Below, one piece after another: positions 50,203 to 62,100 of a DNA stretch of 64,000 bases; position 1 is the stretch's first letter, and the number at the start of each line of letters is the position of its first letter. Both the position numbers and the translations under genes were made by a program. The stretch covers positions 206,149-270,148 of the forward strand of contig CAJJDP010000061.1 of the NCBI GenBank assembly GCA_905182995.1, read 5' to 3'. The notes under the pieces were generated by a model. It saw only the letters and a program-made list of their open reading frames with translations, ran no database searches and was not told the DNA's origin. The stretch is from Paramecium octaurelia. Its lineage: Eukaryota > Ciliophora > Oligohymenophorea > Peniculida > Parameciidae.

Positions 50203-50935
50203 ATGCCTGAATATTACGTAGAATTATATATACAGAAATAATTATTTAGAGTAGAATAAGAATAGCCTTTTCTCTTTTATTAAAGAGAATAGACGAAATA
50301 GTTATAGAAACGAATTTAGATCTTATGCAAAATGGTGTCTAATAACAATTTCTTAATGATTAAACTTATAGAGATTAAGCTAAATAGAGCATTTCAAAAA
50401 TTAAGAATAATAAAGTGAGATTTATTGCTTTAAGAATTTTCAATATTTATTTCCTTCCATATATTATAATTTCGTAATCAACAAAAAAGCTAAGATTTTA
50501 TATTATTTCAACTCAATTTACTAGAGAACAATTCAAATTTAAAGCAAGAATAAAATCTAAATATTAAGTTATAAATTCCAATTCAGTAGGTATCAAAAGA
50601 ATACAGTAACGCAGAAATATGATTCAGTCTATTTGGTAATTGCTCGATTTCAGTAGATTGCAAAACAAAAAATCTAGTTTAAGAACTTTTAATAAAATAT
50701 TAAATCCTTTTTTGCATTCAAATTGACTCTTCAGTGGAGTGAGAAAGATTTCTAAAATTACATTTAGGTCCATCAATATTATAAATGTTGTGGCTATTTT
50801 TAACTTAATGGCAATATTAAATCTATATTAATCATCTTTAAATATTATCAAGGCGCAATTCTACATATTTATCTATAAGAAATGTTGTAGTTAATTAATG
50901 CTTATAACTCCAATAAAATAATTCAACTAAAATGA
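50203..50935 (+). CDS. uncharacterised protein, Lys/Gln/Tyr-rich
   Basis: 225 codons if introns of 35 and 20 nt are removed; only then is the length divisible by three and the frame open from ATG 50203 to TGA 50933-50935. The N-terminus is EYYVELYIQKQLFRVEQEQP, then a helix. The C-terminal half is Tyr/Phe-rich with QYYKCCGYFQLNGN. No family recognised. Support comes from the long TGA-free tail (168 codons), the 41-bp divergent spacer on the left and a 25-bp convergent gap on the right. The intron choices are less typical (35 nt starting GTCTAA; 20 nt ending AAG), so exon borders are tentative. Confidence 0.45.
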
Positions 50936-50960
50936 TAATAGATATAAATTATATTATGAA

Positions 50961-51533
50961 TCAGTTTAACATATTTTTTAGCTTAAACTTACACTTTTTG
51001 AACAAAGGTTCTTAATTTGTTTTAAGTTTTTAAGAGACAGGATTTATTTAAGATATAAAATTGAAGTAAGTACTTGATGAGTGTGTCAAATTTTAAAATT
51101 AACTATTTTACTTTTAAGCCATCAACAAGCTCTAAATACATTTTTATCGGTATTAACAAGTTGAGTTTTTTCTTGATGATTTATGTGGAGTAGAAATGAT
51201 AATCCTCTGCATGATTTTAGTATAAGAAGGAGTAGCAGGAGGTATTCCTAGATCTAAGAATTAATTTGTTTGTTGGCAACTCTGAGGTCTTTTCGGAGTA
51301 GTCGGTGTTTCTGTGGTTTGCTACCTGGGTTGTACGCGAGATATTGGTTGTTTAAATTTTATGGTTTTGACTTTTGAGTTACTCTTCTTGGCTGGTCCAA
51401 TGGGTGCATCCCAAGGTTCTGCAAAAAACTCAGTTTCAAATCTTTAAAAAAAATTATTTCTTAGTGGCATTTATAAGAACTCTCCTGCTGTGTGATCCAT
51501 ATTCAACAAATCAACCTGAGGATCATGAGACAT
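50961..51533 (-). CDS. uncharacterised protein, Pro/Thr/Lys-rich
   Basis: 190 codons in one frame without intron. The N-terminal third looks folded (HDPQVDLLNMDHTAGEFL, ETEFFAEPWDAPIGPAKK). The middle is a disordered, basic Pro/Thr-rich part (QQTTETPTTPKRPQS, GIPPATPSYTKIM), and the end is Gln/Lys-rich. The AEPWDAP and Thr-Pro sites look like short interaction or phosphorylation motifs. No family recognised. It is convergent with the preceding gene with a 25-bp gap. Confidence 0.6.
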
Positions 51534-52075
51534 TCTGATATTTATATTATTGTTTATTAAATCACATAACAATTCTAATTTCAATAAACAATACTTTAAT
51601 ATAATAACAATAAAAAGCTTATGTTTTATTATTAAAATTAGTGAAAATCAATTTATTTACACTTCTCATGAAATATACTTATGTATAACTGGAATTGAAT
51701 TTCTTCTCATAAGTCAAATAAATATGGACATATTTATAGAGTGAATAATATAGCAAATTAATTGAGGATTGAATTTATGAATTCTTATAATTATTGATTA
51801 ACTATGTTTGAATTTATTATAATCATAATAAGGCTTTTTTTAGATTTCATTTTTAAAATATTACTTCTCATTCTCAAGCTACAATGAGTCCATTATTAAT
51901 TGATAAAATGATAACATTTCGTTTCAACAATATATCTTGAATGGTCGATTAAAATACAAAAAGATGGGTTTTTAAAAAAAGTAAGGTTGTTTTTTAACGT
52001 ATCCTTGTTAATTGATTGAATAGTAGTAATATCTATAATTCAATAAATTATATAAAAAAAAACAATAAATAATTC
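51534..52075. other. AT-rich intergenic, nothing recognised
   Basis: About 540 bp of divergent intergenic sequence. A 64-codon plus-strand frame at 51550 is AT-driven and has no support. Confidence 0.45.
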
Positions 52076-52722
52076 ATGAACGATTTACGAAGGATAGAAA
52101 AAGAGATCCAAGAAAAGCAACGTTTAGTACAGTTCCTAGATGAAATAAGGCTCCATCATTTTTTAAGAATCCGTATCGTCCGACAGCAAGGTTGTTAAAA
52201 TAGGTGAGAAGACAGGCAAACTTTATAAAGACCACCAGTCATTAGAAATATGAGGAAATGATAGACAAAGTTATGCAGAGAAGTCCAAGATAAAGTAGGA
52301 TAAAAGAACCACCTACTCAAGAATAAATACTAGATAACATTATCTAGGAGTTAAAAAAAGAAATTGAACAAAAAAAAGCAAATTTGTATTATAATTGTTG
52401 AAATAGATCTCCAACATTTTGTTTAAGAAGGAGGGAACATTTTGATTAGCACGATAAGATTTTGACTCTCAAGACTCTGATCTCACATATCCATAACGAA
52501 CAAGCAATGAGAAATCGTCAACCTTAATCTAAGTTCCCTTGTATCTAGTAGGAGAGCAACTCATGTGATTCAGATAGAGTGATGTCGATAATCTCAGCCT
52601 GTTCTAAATAAAACAATTAGTTAGAGAAAATGCATAAATTCGTGAATTAAAAACAGAGAAACCAAAGAAAAAGATTTGCCTCGTTACATGATCAAATAGG
52701 ATTACTATATTTATTAGAGTGA
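52076..52722 (+). CDS. small basic coiled-coil protein
   Basis: 200 residues after removing introns of 23 and 21 nt; the 21-nt intron is a multiple of three but carries an in-frame TGA, so it must be spliced. N-terminal motif LAPSFFKNPYRPTARLLKQ, then a charged coiled coil (YEEMIDKVMQRSPRQ, LDNIIQELKKEIEQKK), then a basic Ser/Gln tail with CIQQESNSCDSDR. No family recognised. Its stop is 11 bp from the convergent TLDc gene. Confidence 0.65.
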
Positions 52723-52733
52723 AACTTCCTCTA

Positions 52734-54232
52734 TCATTTTTACTCAATGACACTTTCCTTCTGTTGTTCAACTTCCTTTTATTGTAGATCCTCTTTCCCT
52801 GCTTCTACAATTTTGCTCTGTAATAGCGTATTGGCCTCCTTCTCCTCAACACTCCAAATTTCGATGCATGTTAACTGAATTTATTAAATAGAAATGCCAT
52901 ACATTCAAGAATTCAATGTGAGGTTCCAATATGTAGCCCATCTCGTAAGTGAGATCACATTAATTATTGATCCTGCAGGTTGCATTACCCTTGAGATTTT
53001 CATCTAGCCATATTCTATGATTTCCTTTTCCATCTCCTCCAAATGCCAATCCCAAAGGTTGATCAACTCTGAAAGATCTATTGTTTATATAAGCAAAACA
53101 TTATTTGGATCGTTGATCAAAGGTACTCATGAATAGTTAATATTTTGGGAGCAATGAGAATAGGAAGCTCTTTTCATCTCCAAAATACAAACTCTTAGGA
53201 TCACTATCACTATAAAGAATATTCATGGGATCCTTAAGTTTTCTCCTTATGTAATGAGTTTCGAGTGTTGGATCAATTGAGATATAGGCTCCGAATACTT
53301 GTTGTTGGAAAGTGTCATTTTATGCTTAATAAGATTGATAATAATAATAATTTACATTCATCTTCTCTATTTCTAAATATGAACAACAATGGTTTCTAAG
53401 CATTTATTACAATATCTGCAATGTGATCCAAATCATCCTCACTCACAGATGATGAAAATTGTAATTACAATTACTTGACTTTACTGAAATCAGGAGAACT
53501 CAATTAAAGTAATGCCAACACCTAATCATTCAAGATAAAACTGGAAGTATTCAATCTTGGTATTTGAATCTGAGATTGCTCTCCCAGAAATTTCACATTA
53601 AAATAATGTTTGCATAATTTGTTTGCATATATCAACTGAGCTTTGGCCATACTAACAAATTGATTGAAGGGCATTTCATCTTTTTGATCAAATATAGTAT
53701 TTGTAACTGATCTGGCAGCCAAATCATTTCTCTAAGAATTTGTTATTTAACCTCCTGAATAAATATTCAATAATTCCCTTATAACAATGCTCCCCTGTGA
53801 ATAGGATACAGCAAATCTATAATAACTACTATTGATTAACTACCTGTTTATGCAGTCCTTGTCATTTTCCAAACATTCCAAACTGATCAAGGCAAATAAT
53901 TCAAACTTCTCCAAATTTCTAAACTTATAGTCACTTAGATAATAGTCCTTCAATTCCTTAAGAAGTAACTCCACTAAACATCATAACTAGAACTTACATA
54001 ACACTACAAAGTTAGTGTAATCAACCTAGTGATTCGGACTTCGCTCGACCATCCAGTTGAACAATTTAATTGAAAAGTCTGGGTTTTCAGGGAAGTGAGA
54101 TAGAAAAGATCTTTCCACAAGATCTTTGCCTCCATTTAGACCTGCAAACAACTTTTCCAGTTATTACAGCTATTCAGGCGTGAAAGCAACCTTTGCATGT
54201 TTAGTGATCTCTTTAGATTTGGAATTTCCCAT
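52734..54232 (-). CDS. TLDc-domain protein with probable myristoylation
   Basis: About 471 residues after introns of 24, 31 and 28 nt. It begins MGNSKSKE, a good myristoylation site (Gly2, Ser6). The N-terminal half is helical, with a region like the EF-hand/TBC-less leader of TLDC1/MEAK7. The TLDc core follows: PLLFIFRNREDE, FGAYISIDPT, YFGDEKSFLFSLLPKYQLF, LGLAFGGDGKGNHRIWLDENL and the terminal CIEIWSV. TLDc proteins act in oxidative-stress defence and bind the V-ATPase; MEAK7-type members are also myristoylated and work at lysosomes. A 27-nt stopless stretch near 53,830 could be one more intron. Confidence 0.85.
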
Positions 54233-54263
54233 ATAAATTTATTGTAATTGTGAAACCAATTAA

Positions 54264-54281
54264 ATATATATATATATATAT
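54264..54281. repeat. short (AT)n run
   Basis: About nine AT units in the 59-bp gap between the GCDH stop and the TLDc start. It may be part of the TLDc promoter; runs like this are common in AT-rich ciliate spacers. Confidence 0.7.
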
Positions 54282-54291
54282 CTATGACTAC

Positions 54292-55617
54292 TCACAATGC
54301 CCTACTAAAAGCTTAGATTCCTGTTATTCCTCTACCCAAAATTAATGCATGAATGTCTGATGCTCCTTCATAGGTATTCACAGTCTCTAAATTGACCATA
54401 TGTCTAATCACTTGATATTCGTCACTAATGCCATTTCCTCCCATAATATCTCTGCATTCCCTGGCTATCTTTAAGGCAATTGCTAATCAAATATATTTAT
54501 TCTATATTACCACATGAATTTCTCTTAATTAAGGATACTTATTCTGTTGCTAATTAATCATTCTCCTTCAATCTACTCACTTATAGTACTGCTTATTAGG
54601 CCAATGCAATATCAGTTACCATTTCAGCAAATTTCTTTTAAATCAATTGGAAAGAGGCCAAGTTTGCATCAAATTGCTTTCTATCCAAGGCATACTATCG
54701 AGTATGATGAAAACAGAATTCAGCTGCTCCCAAAGTTCCCCATGCGATTCCAAATCTTGCATTATTCAAGCAGGAAAATGGACCTTTCAATCCTTTCACT
54801 GTGGTGAACATATTTTCTTGTGGGACTTTTACATTGTCCATAATGATCTACCCTGTGATTGAAGATCTCAATGACAATTTTCCTTCAATCTTTGGTGTTG
54901 ACAGACCCTTCATTCCCTTCTCTAACACAAACCCTCTTATGTCTCCCTTTTCATCCTTTGCCCATACCACAAATACATCAGCTATTGGTGAATTTGTAAT
55001 CCAACTCTTAGTACCATTCAATATATAATAATTGTCTTTTTTCTTTGCATGAGACTTCATTGATCCAGGATCAGAACCTATAAATGAATTACATTTACTA
55101 ATATACCATGATCAGGTTCAGTCAAACCAAAGGCACCGACATATTCTCCACTTGCTAATTTTGGAACGTATTTATCCTTTAATTCCTTTGATCCAAATTA
55201 ATAGATTGGATGTATCACCAATGAACTTTATACTGATAGAGCAGACCTGTAACCTGAATCTACACGTTCAATTTCTTTGTTGATCAAACCATAAGCTGTA
55301 TAAGAAACCCCAGAAAGGTCATATTCTGAAATTGTGCATCCTAAGAATCCCAACTTTCCCATCTCTTTATATATTTCTGGATCAAAATGCTCTTTGCTGA
55401 ATGCCTCTCTGATTCTTGGCTGCAATTAGGATTGTGCATAATTGGCTGCTTAATCTCTAATCTTAAACATGATTAAATCATTTACCAGCTTCTCCTCACT
55501 TGTTAATTAGCTTTCTAAGTTCAGAGGGTCTTTGAAATTGAAAGGTACAAACTTCTCGGATGCAAACTACCTAATTTGTTTGTTGAACAACGATTTTAAT
55601 AAATTGCTTTTGCGCAT
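54292..55617 (-). CDS. GCDH: glutaryl-CoA dehydrogenase
   Basis: 422 residues with introns of 29 and 28 nt. The N-terminus [17 protein letters not shown] looks like a mitochondrial targeting helix. Acyl-CoA dehydrogenase blocks follow in order: [85 protein letters not shown] and [21 protein letters not shown]. The Glu in TYEG is the catalytic base, and the [10 protein letters not shown]...NTYEG...[11 protein letters not shown] form is the GCDH version. It oxidises and decarboxylates glutaryl-CoA to crotonyl-CoA in lysine and tryptophan breakdown, with FAD. Length matches the family. Secure. Confidence 0.95.
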
Positions 55618-56060
55618 TATTTTTAATTATTTGTAATATTATTAGAGATTATCTGCCTTAATAAATACCAATAGATACTAAGTTTTCAAATATTATTTAT
55701 TACTAAAATTTATAAAATAATAATTCCTAAATTTAGAGATTTAAGAAAGCTCATAACCAAAATGTATTCTTTTAAAAGATGAGCAGATTACTATTCCATC
55801 AATATATATATATGAAAATCATATTAATTAATATAAATTTTTTTAAAGTCCTTCTTTTTTTTCTATAATTTAATAAGAATGTATATTATCAATTAAGTAG
55901 AAACAGAATAGAACCTAAGTTGAAAAGTGAGACAAATAAAATACCAAAATTAATTCAAAATAAATAAGAGAGTAATAATAATTACAGAAGAGAATAAAAA
56001 AGAATTTGCGAGTTTGATTGTTAACAATAAATGTATTTGATTTATTCTTTTATGTTTATC
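55618..56060. other. AT-rich intergenic, nothing recognised
   Basis: 443 bp between the GCDH start and the stop of the kinase gene, both on the minus strand. No supported frame or repeat. Confidence 0.45.
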
Positions 56061-58176
56061 TCATTTGAATAATGCAGAAAATTCTTAAAAGTCTACTAAA
56101 TTGTCTTAATTTTTGTCAACAAGCTTAAAAACAAGACTTGACTCCTCAAGTGTCGATGAATTATCCATCACTTTACATAATTGTTAAAATTCAGCCAGTT
56201 CAAGCTTTTAATTCTTATTTTTATCAAAGTTTTAGAAGATTTATTCAACCTTTAAATTATTTTATTTTACAATTCTCACTAATTCTGAAAGTATTTTCTA
56301 CAATTAATTATATAAATACATTTGCTTTTTCTTTAGCTGGGTTAAATTATGAATCTTGATCAGTTCCATAAGACAGTTCTCTCTTGAATTCATCATAGCT
56401 GATTTTTTTATCATTATTTTTATCAAATTTTGTAAATACTACTAAAACTTCTTCATTTTTCAATGCTGGAGCAACAATATGACAAAGTTTAGTGAATTCT
56501 TCATAATCTAAATCACCTTATCTATCTTTATCAAAATTCTTGAAAATGTCCTCTATTTTCAAATTATTGGCTTTGATAATTTCTTTTAGATCAACAATAA
56601 GTCTTTCAGCTACATCTTTCAAATTAGAGTAATCATAATCACAAAATAATTTTTTAAACTCATCAATGTTTACTTTTTGATCCCCACTTTTATCTACTAG
56701 TTTAAATAAATGTTCAGCTTCTTTATGTGTTACTCTTGGATCTAAAGCTTGAACAAAATTATTAAATTCATTTAAATCTAAAAATCCACCTTTATCTTAA
56801 TCAAATGTCTTGAATTGTTATTCTACATTTAAATTCTTAGCTTAAATAATCTTTTATATATTGGCTAGGATTTGTTTGGACACTTCATCAACTTAGAAGT
56901 TATCCTACATTATAAATGTATTTTACATATTTTCTGTCTTCTTGAGAAATCTTAAGCACTTCATGTTTGAAAACTTCGTTCCATCCAACTCTTTAATTCT
57001 CATCAATAGTTAAACACTTTTTAATGAAATCTTTGAATTATTCTGAGACTTTTTTTTCAATTGGGAACTTTAATGGAGAAGATTTAATATTCAACAGATA
57101 TGAGTTGATATCTCTGCATGGCCAAGGCTATCTACCATAGAGCATCTCATAAGCCATCACTCCAATAGACCAAATGTCACATTTTGCAGTGTATGCAGTA
57201 TTTTGAAGGAGTTAGGGTGCCATGTAAATTGGAGTTCCAACGCAATCTCTTATTAGTTGTCTTCCTGTAATATCGGCTTTGGTTGCGAATCCGAAGTCAG
57301 CAACCTTATGTACATTCTTGTGAATAAGGGAATTCTCAGGTTTGATGTCTCTATGAATATACCCTCCTTTTATCATCTCCTAGAATCCAAGCATCAATTA
57401 TTGCATCACTTGTTAAGCTAAAGCCTCTTCAAGCATTCCTCCATGTCTGCTCAGAAAGTGTCTTAAGTCACCGCCATCGCAAAGTTCGATAATCAATACC
57501 TATTAGAAGTTATCTAATAATCTTTACTGTTTATTTTGCATCACCAAAAGTTTCTATAAGTCTGACAATATTTGGATGTTAGAGTTTTTTCATGATTTCT
57601 ATTTCCTTACGCAAAGCATCAATCATAAACTAATCATCAAACAAACTCATATCCATAACTAACATATATAGACTCAGAAATACTTTTTATGGCTACAGCT
57701 TCTCCACTTTGAGTGTCTTTACCTTTGTAAACTCTACCAAATGAGCCACGACCTAACAAATCTTTCTCAAGGTATTAGAATCTATTCTATAATGTTTACA
57801 TAATTTAATTATTTATTTATTTTAATTGGAAAACTAGATAAATTATACATAAATAAACTTATTCTTTGTCTGTTGCTTCAGGAACTTAATATACGTTATC
57901 ATTTTATTTTGGTTTTTGTTAAGGTTTGTATAATTTTTTCATATTTTGAGGAACTTTTGCATAATATTATTTAAATATGCTTGTAATTTCTAATAATTTT
58001 GATGTAATTTTTAGCGTTTCTTAAAATTTATTCACATTCATTGGAGATTTAATGTACTTATCTACTTTCTAATTCATAACAATGCACTATATTTTCTCTA
58101 AGTCCTCTACTAATTTCTATATTTTATATCTAATAATATCTATATTCTTTAGTAATATGATGCAATCCAGACTCAT
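56061..58176 (-). CDS. ULK-like protein kinase with six C-terminal EF-hands
   Basis: From the ATG at 57799-57801 the protein is 546 residues after introns of 25, 31, 22 and 22 nt. The same frame stays open upstream to an ATG at 58174-58176, adding a 125-residue helical N-terminus, so the larger start is drawn; the shorter one remains possible. Kinase: GRGSFGRVYKG, VAIKIM, LIIELCDGGDLRHFL, HRDIKPENSLI, VADFGFATK, VGTPIYMAPQ, CDIWSIGVMAYEML. Six EF-hand loops follow: DQDKGGFLDLNEF, DKSGDQKVNIDEF, DKDRQGDLDYEEF, DKNNDKKISYDEF, DKNKNQKLELAEF and DKNQDNLVDFQEF. The architecture recalls CDPKs, but the catalytic domain is of the ULK/Unc-51 type and there are two more EF-hands than usual. Confidence 0.9.
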
Positions 58177-59127
58177 ATGAATTTAAATTGTTTTCTCAAT
58201 TTACAATTAAAACATATAAACAGTTTTGTGCTAATTCACAAATAATAAAAAGAGAAAAATATATGAGCAATATTTTTTTTAAATGTCATAAACTAAGGTT
58301 AATCAATTTATTCAATTTTTGGCTAATAAGCATTTGTTCCAAAAATAATAAAAAAAAATATAACTATATATATTTAGAAATTGACAATCTAAAAATAGTA
58401 TATAGTTGTAAAATCAATTCGAATTGTCATAGTATTTAATAAAGTATGCTTAATAAGCTACTTTGAATCTTTTGGTTAGTTTTCAAATTGGCTGTAAAAT
58501 TTTTTGTAATTTTAATTTATTAAGTTTATTAAATTCTCATGACTCCACTTAAGGGGATAAAAAATTCATATTCTCAAATGGTCAAAACTAAAATATATAA
58601 ACAAAGTCAAAAGCAATTTCCAAATTAGACTGTTTCTTATTTGATTGTCCAATTTTCTACATATATGTTTATAAACCATTTTTATGAGCAATTCTTTGCC
58701 TTTCAATGTCTGCTCAATAATATTGTATGTTTCTAAATGTAAAATAAAGATTGGATTAAAAATATTTGTATTTAACTTATTGATTAAAATTATAATCCTT
58801 CAGAATTCAAAGAAGAATTATATAAATTACAGATTTCAATTTAATGTATCAAATAGAAATTTTGATGAACATAAAACCTCTTTGAAATAATCAAAGAAAA
58901 AGATGTCATATTTACAAGTAAAAGTATATTGGCTTGATTCTTTAAGTTACTCCTGTTACGTATATTTATTAATTTATATTAATTTATTCAATCTATTTTT
59001 AAATACATCGATATCCTTTAGAGGAATTAAATGATTTAATTGAAATATATGAGTTATTACAAATTTAATATGACGAATCCACAAATTATTTATTTTTAAT
59101 TAACTAATGAACGTACGCTTTTAAAAA
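58177..59127. other. AT-rich divergent intergenic, no supported gene
   Basis: About 950 bp. Two TGA-free plus frames (near 58,188 and 58,684) are rich in Asn, Lys and Ile, have no motifs and look like chance. Both flanking promoters should lie here. Confidence 0.45.
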
Positions 59128-62100
59128 ATGTTAAATTACTTCTTGGAATTGTACATAAAAAATGAAGAACAATCAATAATTTTTCCAAGATCTCTAGTTT
59201 TGTTTTTGAGGATTCAATCGTCATTACTAAGCTTATCATATATTTATGGAAGAGAGATAAATTCATATGTTACATTATTGAGTGAGTTTGCAAGACCTCA
59301 ATAATTTTTAACCTCTTTCGATGCTGCCTAATATATCATATTGGTAATGTGTAATTTGTACATCATAAATTTGTTTTCAATAAATGCTCATAGCAAACAT
59401 ATAGGAATATTTGGATAATTGTTGCGAAGCAGTTTATTAAATTTTTTTTTTGAATATAGTACAGGATAAATAAAGATACTTACTCATTCATTTTTGATCC
59501 TCATATCGTTTAGTGAAACATTAGTGTTATCTGGCACATTAAATGCCAATACAACAAATTTTTAACATACGCGATTTTCATTCTTGGATTTTATTTTGGC
59601 TATTTTGAATTACATCATAATGATCATCTATTCATATTACGACTCATATAAAGTTATCGTAGTGTTGGCATTGGCGATCAACATTTTAAAAGCACTAAAT
59701 TTAATAATATTTTCTCCTCTGAAGAACCTTTATACTAAATCTATTTTACTATCGATAAATCTTTACACATTGTTTATTGGACTACTGAGGGTTGCATCTC
59801 TGAACAAAGGATTTACAAGTGAAATCGTATTAATACCATTCGTTTTGAATGTAACGCTGGCCTACTATTAAAGGTAGCTTAAGCAAAGGGTTTTTAATTG
59901 CAAAAATGGTAATTGTAAGGTGATTAATGTTTTAATATACCTTGACAACATCAAAGACATCAAAACAATTAAGGTCGAAAAACCTCAATCTGCCAAGGAA
60001 AGAATCATCTATTCAAGCATTCTGATGTTGTAAGGACAAGATTATGAAGCATATTTGGAATTAAATTCAATACCAGAATAGTAGTTAAATATTTTGGAGA
60101 AGTTTAAAAGGAAAGTGATTTTAAAGTAATGTATAAATAAGATTGATTGCAAGATCTAAGTTGAATCTAATTCACAACACAAGATCGCTTTGGCAGTATC
60201 TTCTCTAATGGCGAGTGAAGAATCAAATTTATTAATAAGAAATGATATACTTAGCATTTTAAGAGAGAAGATAGCCTGTTAGTAGTTGTTGATGCAAAGC
60301 CAGACTTATAATCATTACACATCTTATCTTCGTTTTATAGAGAAGGCCTTAAATTTACAAAAAAAACTAGAAAAACAATACACTGATTTTCCTTGTGATA
60401 AGACTCAGAGTATACTGGGATTTTATTATGCAGAAATTATTAATGATTTTCTTTAAACTAACTAACTTTTCAGTATTATTGCACTGTCTGATGAGAAAAT
60501 CAAAAGAGTGGGAACATACTAAGATGTATTTTCAAGCAGGATGATTTATTTAACATCCAAATTCTCCCATACATTAGTTATAACAAGATGTTCCAATGAT
60601 GCAAGTCAATTTCTACATAAAGCTAATGAGCAACTATAAGGCAAATCTATAAATTGTTTGATTCCTCCTGGAATTGCAGAACATCATGATAAATTTGTTT
60701 TTTAATTCTTATAAACAGGAAAGGCTAAATTTATGAGAAAGATTAATTCAAGTTATCTGTACTATTCACAATAAAACATAGTGACTTAAATTGAATTTGT
60801 TTTTGATGTTAATTTGCTTAATGATTTCAGTTTTATATCATTCATTTAACCAACATCAAATTAATAAATGTTTCTCATTGTAGACTAAAATCAAAAAATA
60901 TCTAGTTTAAGCGAAGGATTGGTAGTTGAATTGGGAACCAAAATCCCAATCCACAGTTACATAGGAGTCAATATCAAGAAGGTTTTACCTGATTTTCCTC
61001 TTATAGTTTGTGGAACTTAATATATTGAGAATGCAGAAGCTCATTTCTCCAAATTAAATGAGGAAGTCTAGCTAAGTACAGGTTCATCATAACTTGTAAC
61101 TCTGGTTACCTCTTATAATGCAATGCCATGCACATTTCAAGGTGAACAGTTATATCATATCCTCACCTTTGACTTTTTCAAAAAACCAAGTTACTAATCA
61201 TAGCCAAGTATTTCCCATTTAAGTCCCACTTATAGCCCCAAAAAAGAAGACTAAGATTTGAACTTTTTCAATCTAGTCAATTAAGAAAGCAAGGTCAAAA
61301 TTCCTTATCATGAGAATTGTAGTTTAAAAAGAAACACGAATTCCTTTTATCAGATATAATTGAAGGGTAGCCAATAGGATGCAGTCGAATAGTCTGAATA
61401 AAATGAAGTCAAATTATTTTCTTGTTTAGAACATACCAATTTAATTAGTCCTAGCAGATGCAATGAGAATTTACTTGCCCAATAATAATATTTTTCAAAG
61501 TCCAAATCTCGTAAATATATACTCTAAATCTCTGGCTAAGATTAAGATTAGTATAGTAATGAGAAATAACAGGCCTATCAAGATGATAGATCCTCTCAAA
61601 TTTCAAGTTTATAAGGTGCCAGAAGATCTAAGTTTTATAAGAAATATGAGATTTTTGCCAAAATTAATGAATCAGGTAGTTTTTCCAAAAACCATAAACT
61701 ATTCATTGTAATGTTTCTTCTTTGCATCATGATTCAATTTTCAATCCAAATCATAGTAATTTTTATCTAATATCAACTAGTAATTAACAGAAATCAATTC
61801 AAATTTAGAGGGACTTGCATCTGACATAGACCTGCTTTAAATAAAGAATTTTATATTCCAACCCTTAGAAACATTTCTAGTAACCAGATGGACTATAGTC
61901 AATTATAACTTATTAAGAGATTAAAAATAAATTAATTTAACACAGTATGCAGAATTGATTAAATTCCCAAGATCAAATCTGAATTTGGGTTATGATTCAT
62001 TGGACTAGAATCTTAAGAAAGCATTTAATAGACCTGAATTATAAGAATTCTTAAAGAGCACTTATTTGGAAGTCTACGCTTATGTCAAAACAAACTAAGG

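Noticed and set aside
54264-54281. Telomere-like or microsatellite boundary
   Set aside because: It is only a short (AT)n run; no C4A2/C3A3-type telomeric repeat occurs.
54547-55028. Plus-strand frames over the dehydrogenase gene
   Set aside because: Antisense shadows of glutaryl-CoA dehydrogenase exons.
58188-58439. 83-codon plus-strand frame
   Set aside because: Dominated by Asn, Lys, Ile and Phe as expected of translated AT-rich spacer; no motif.
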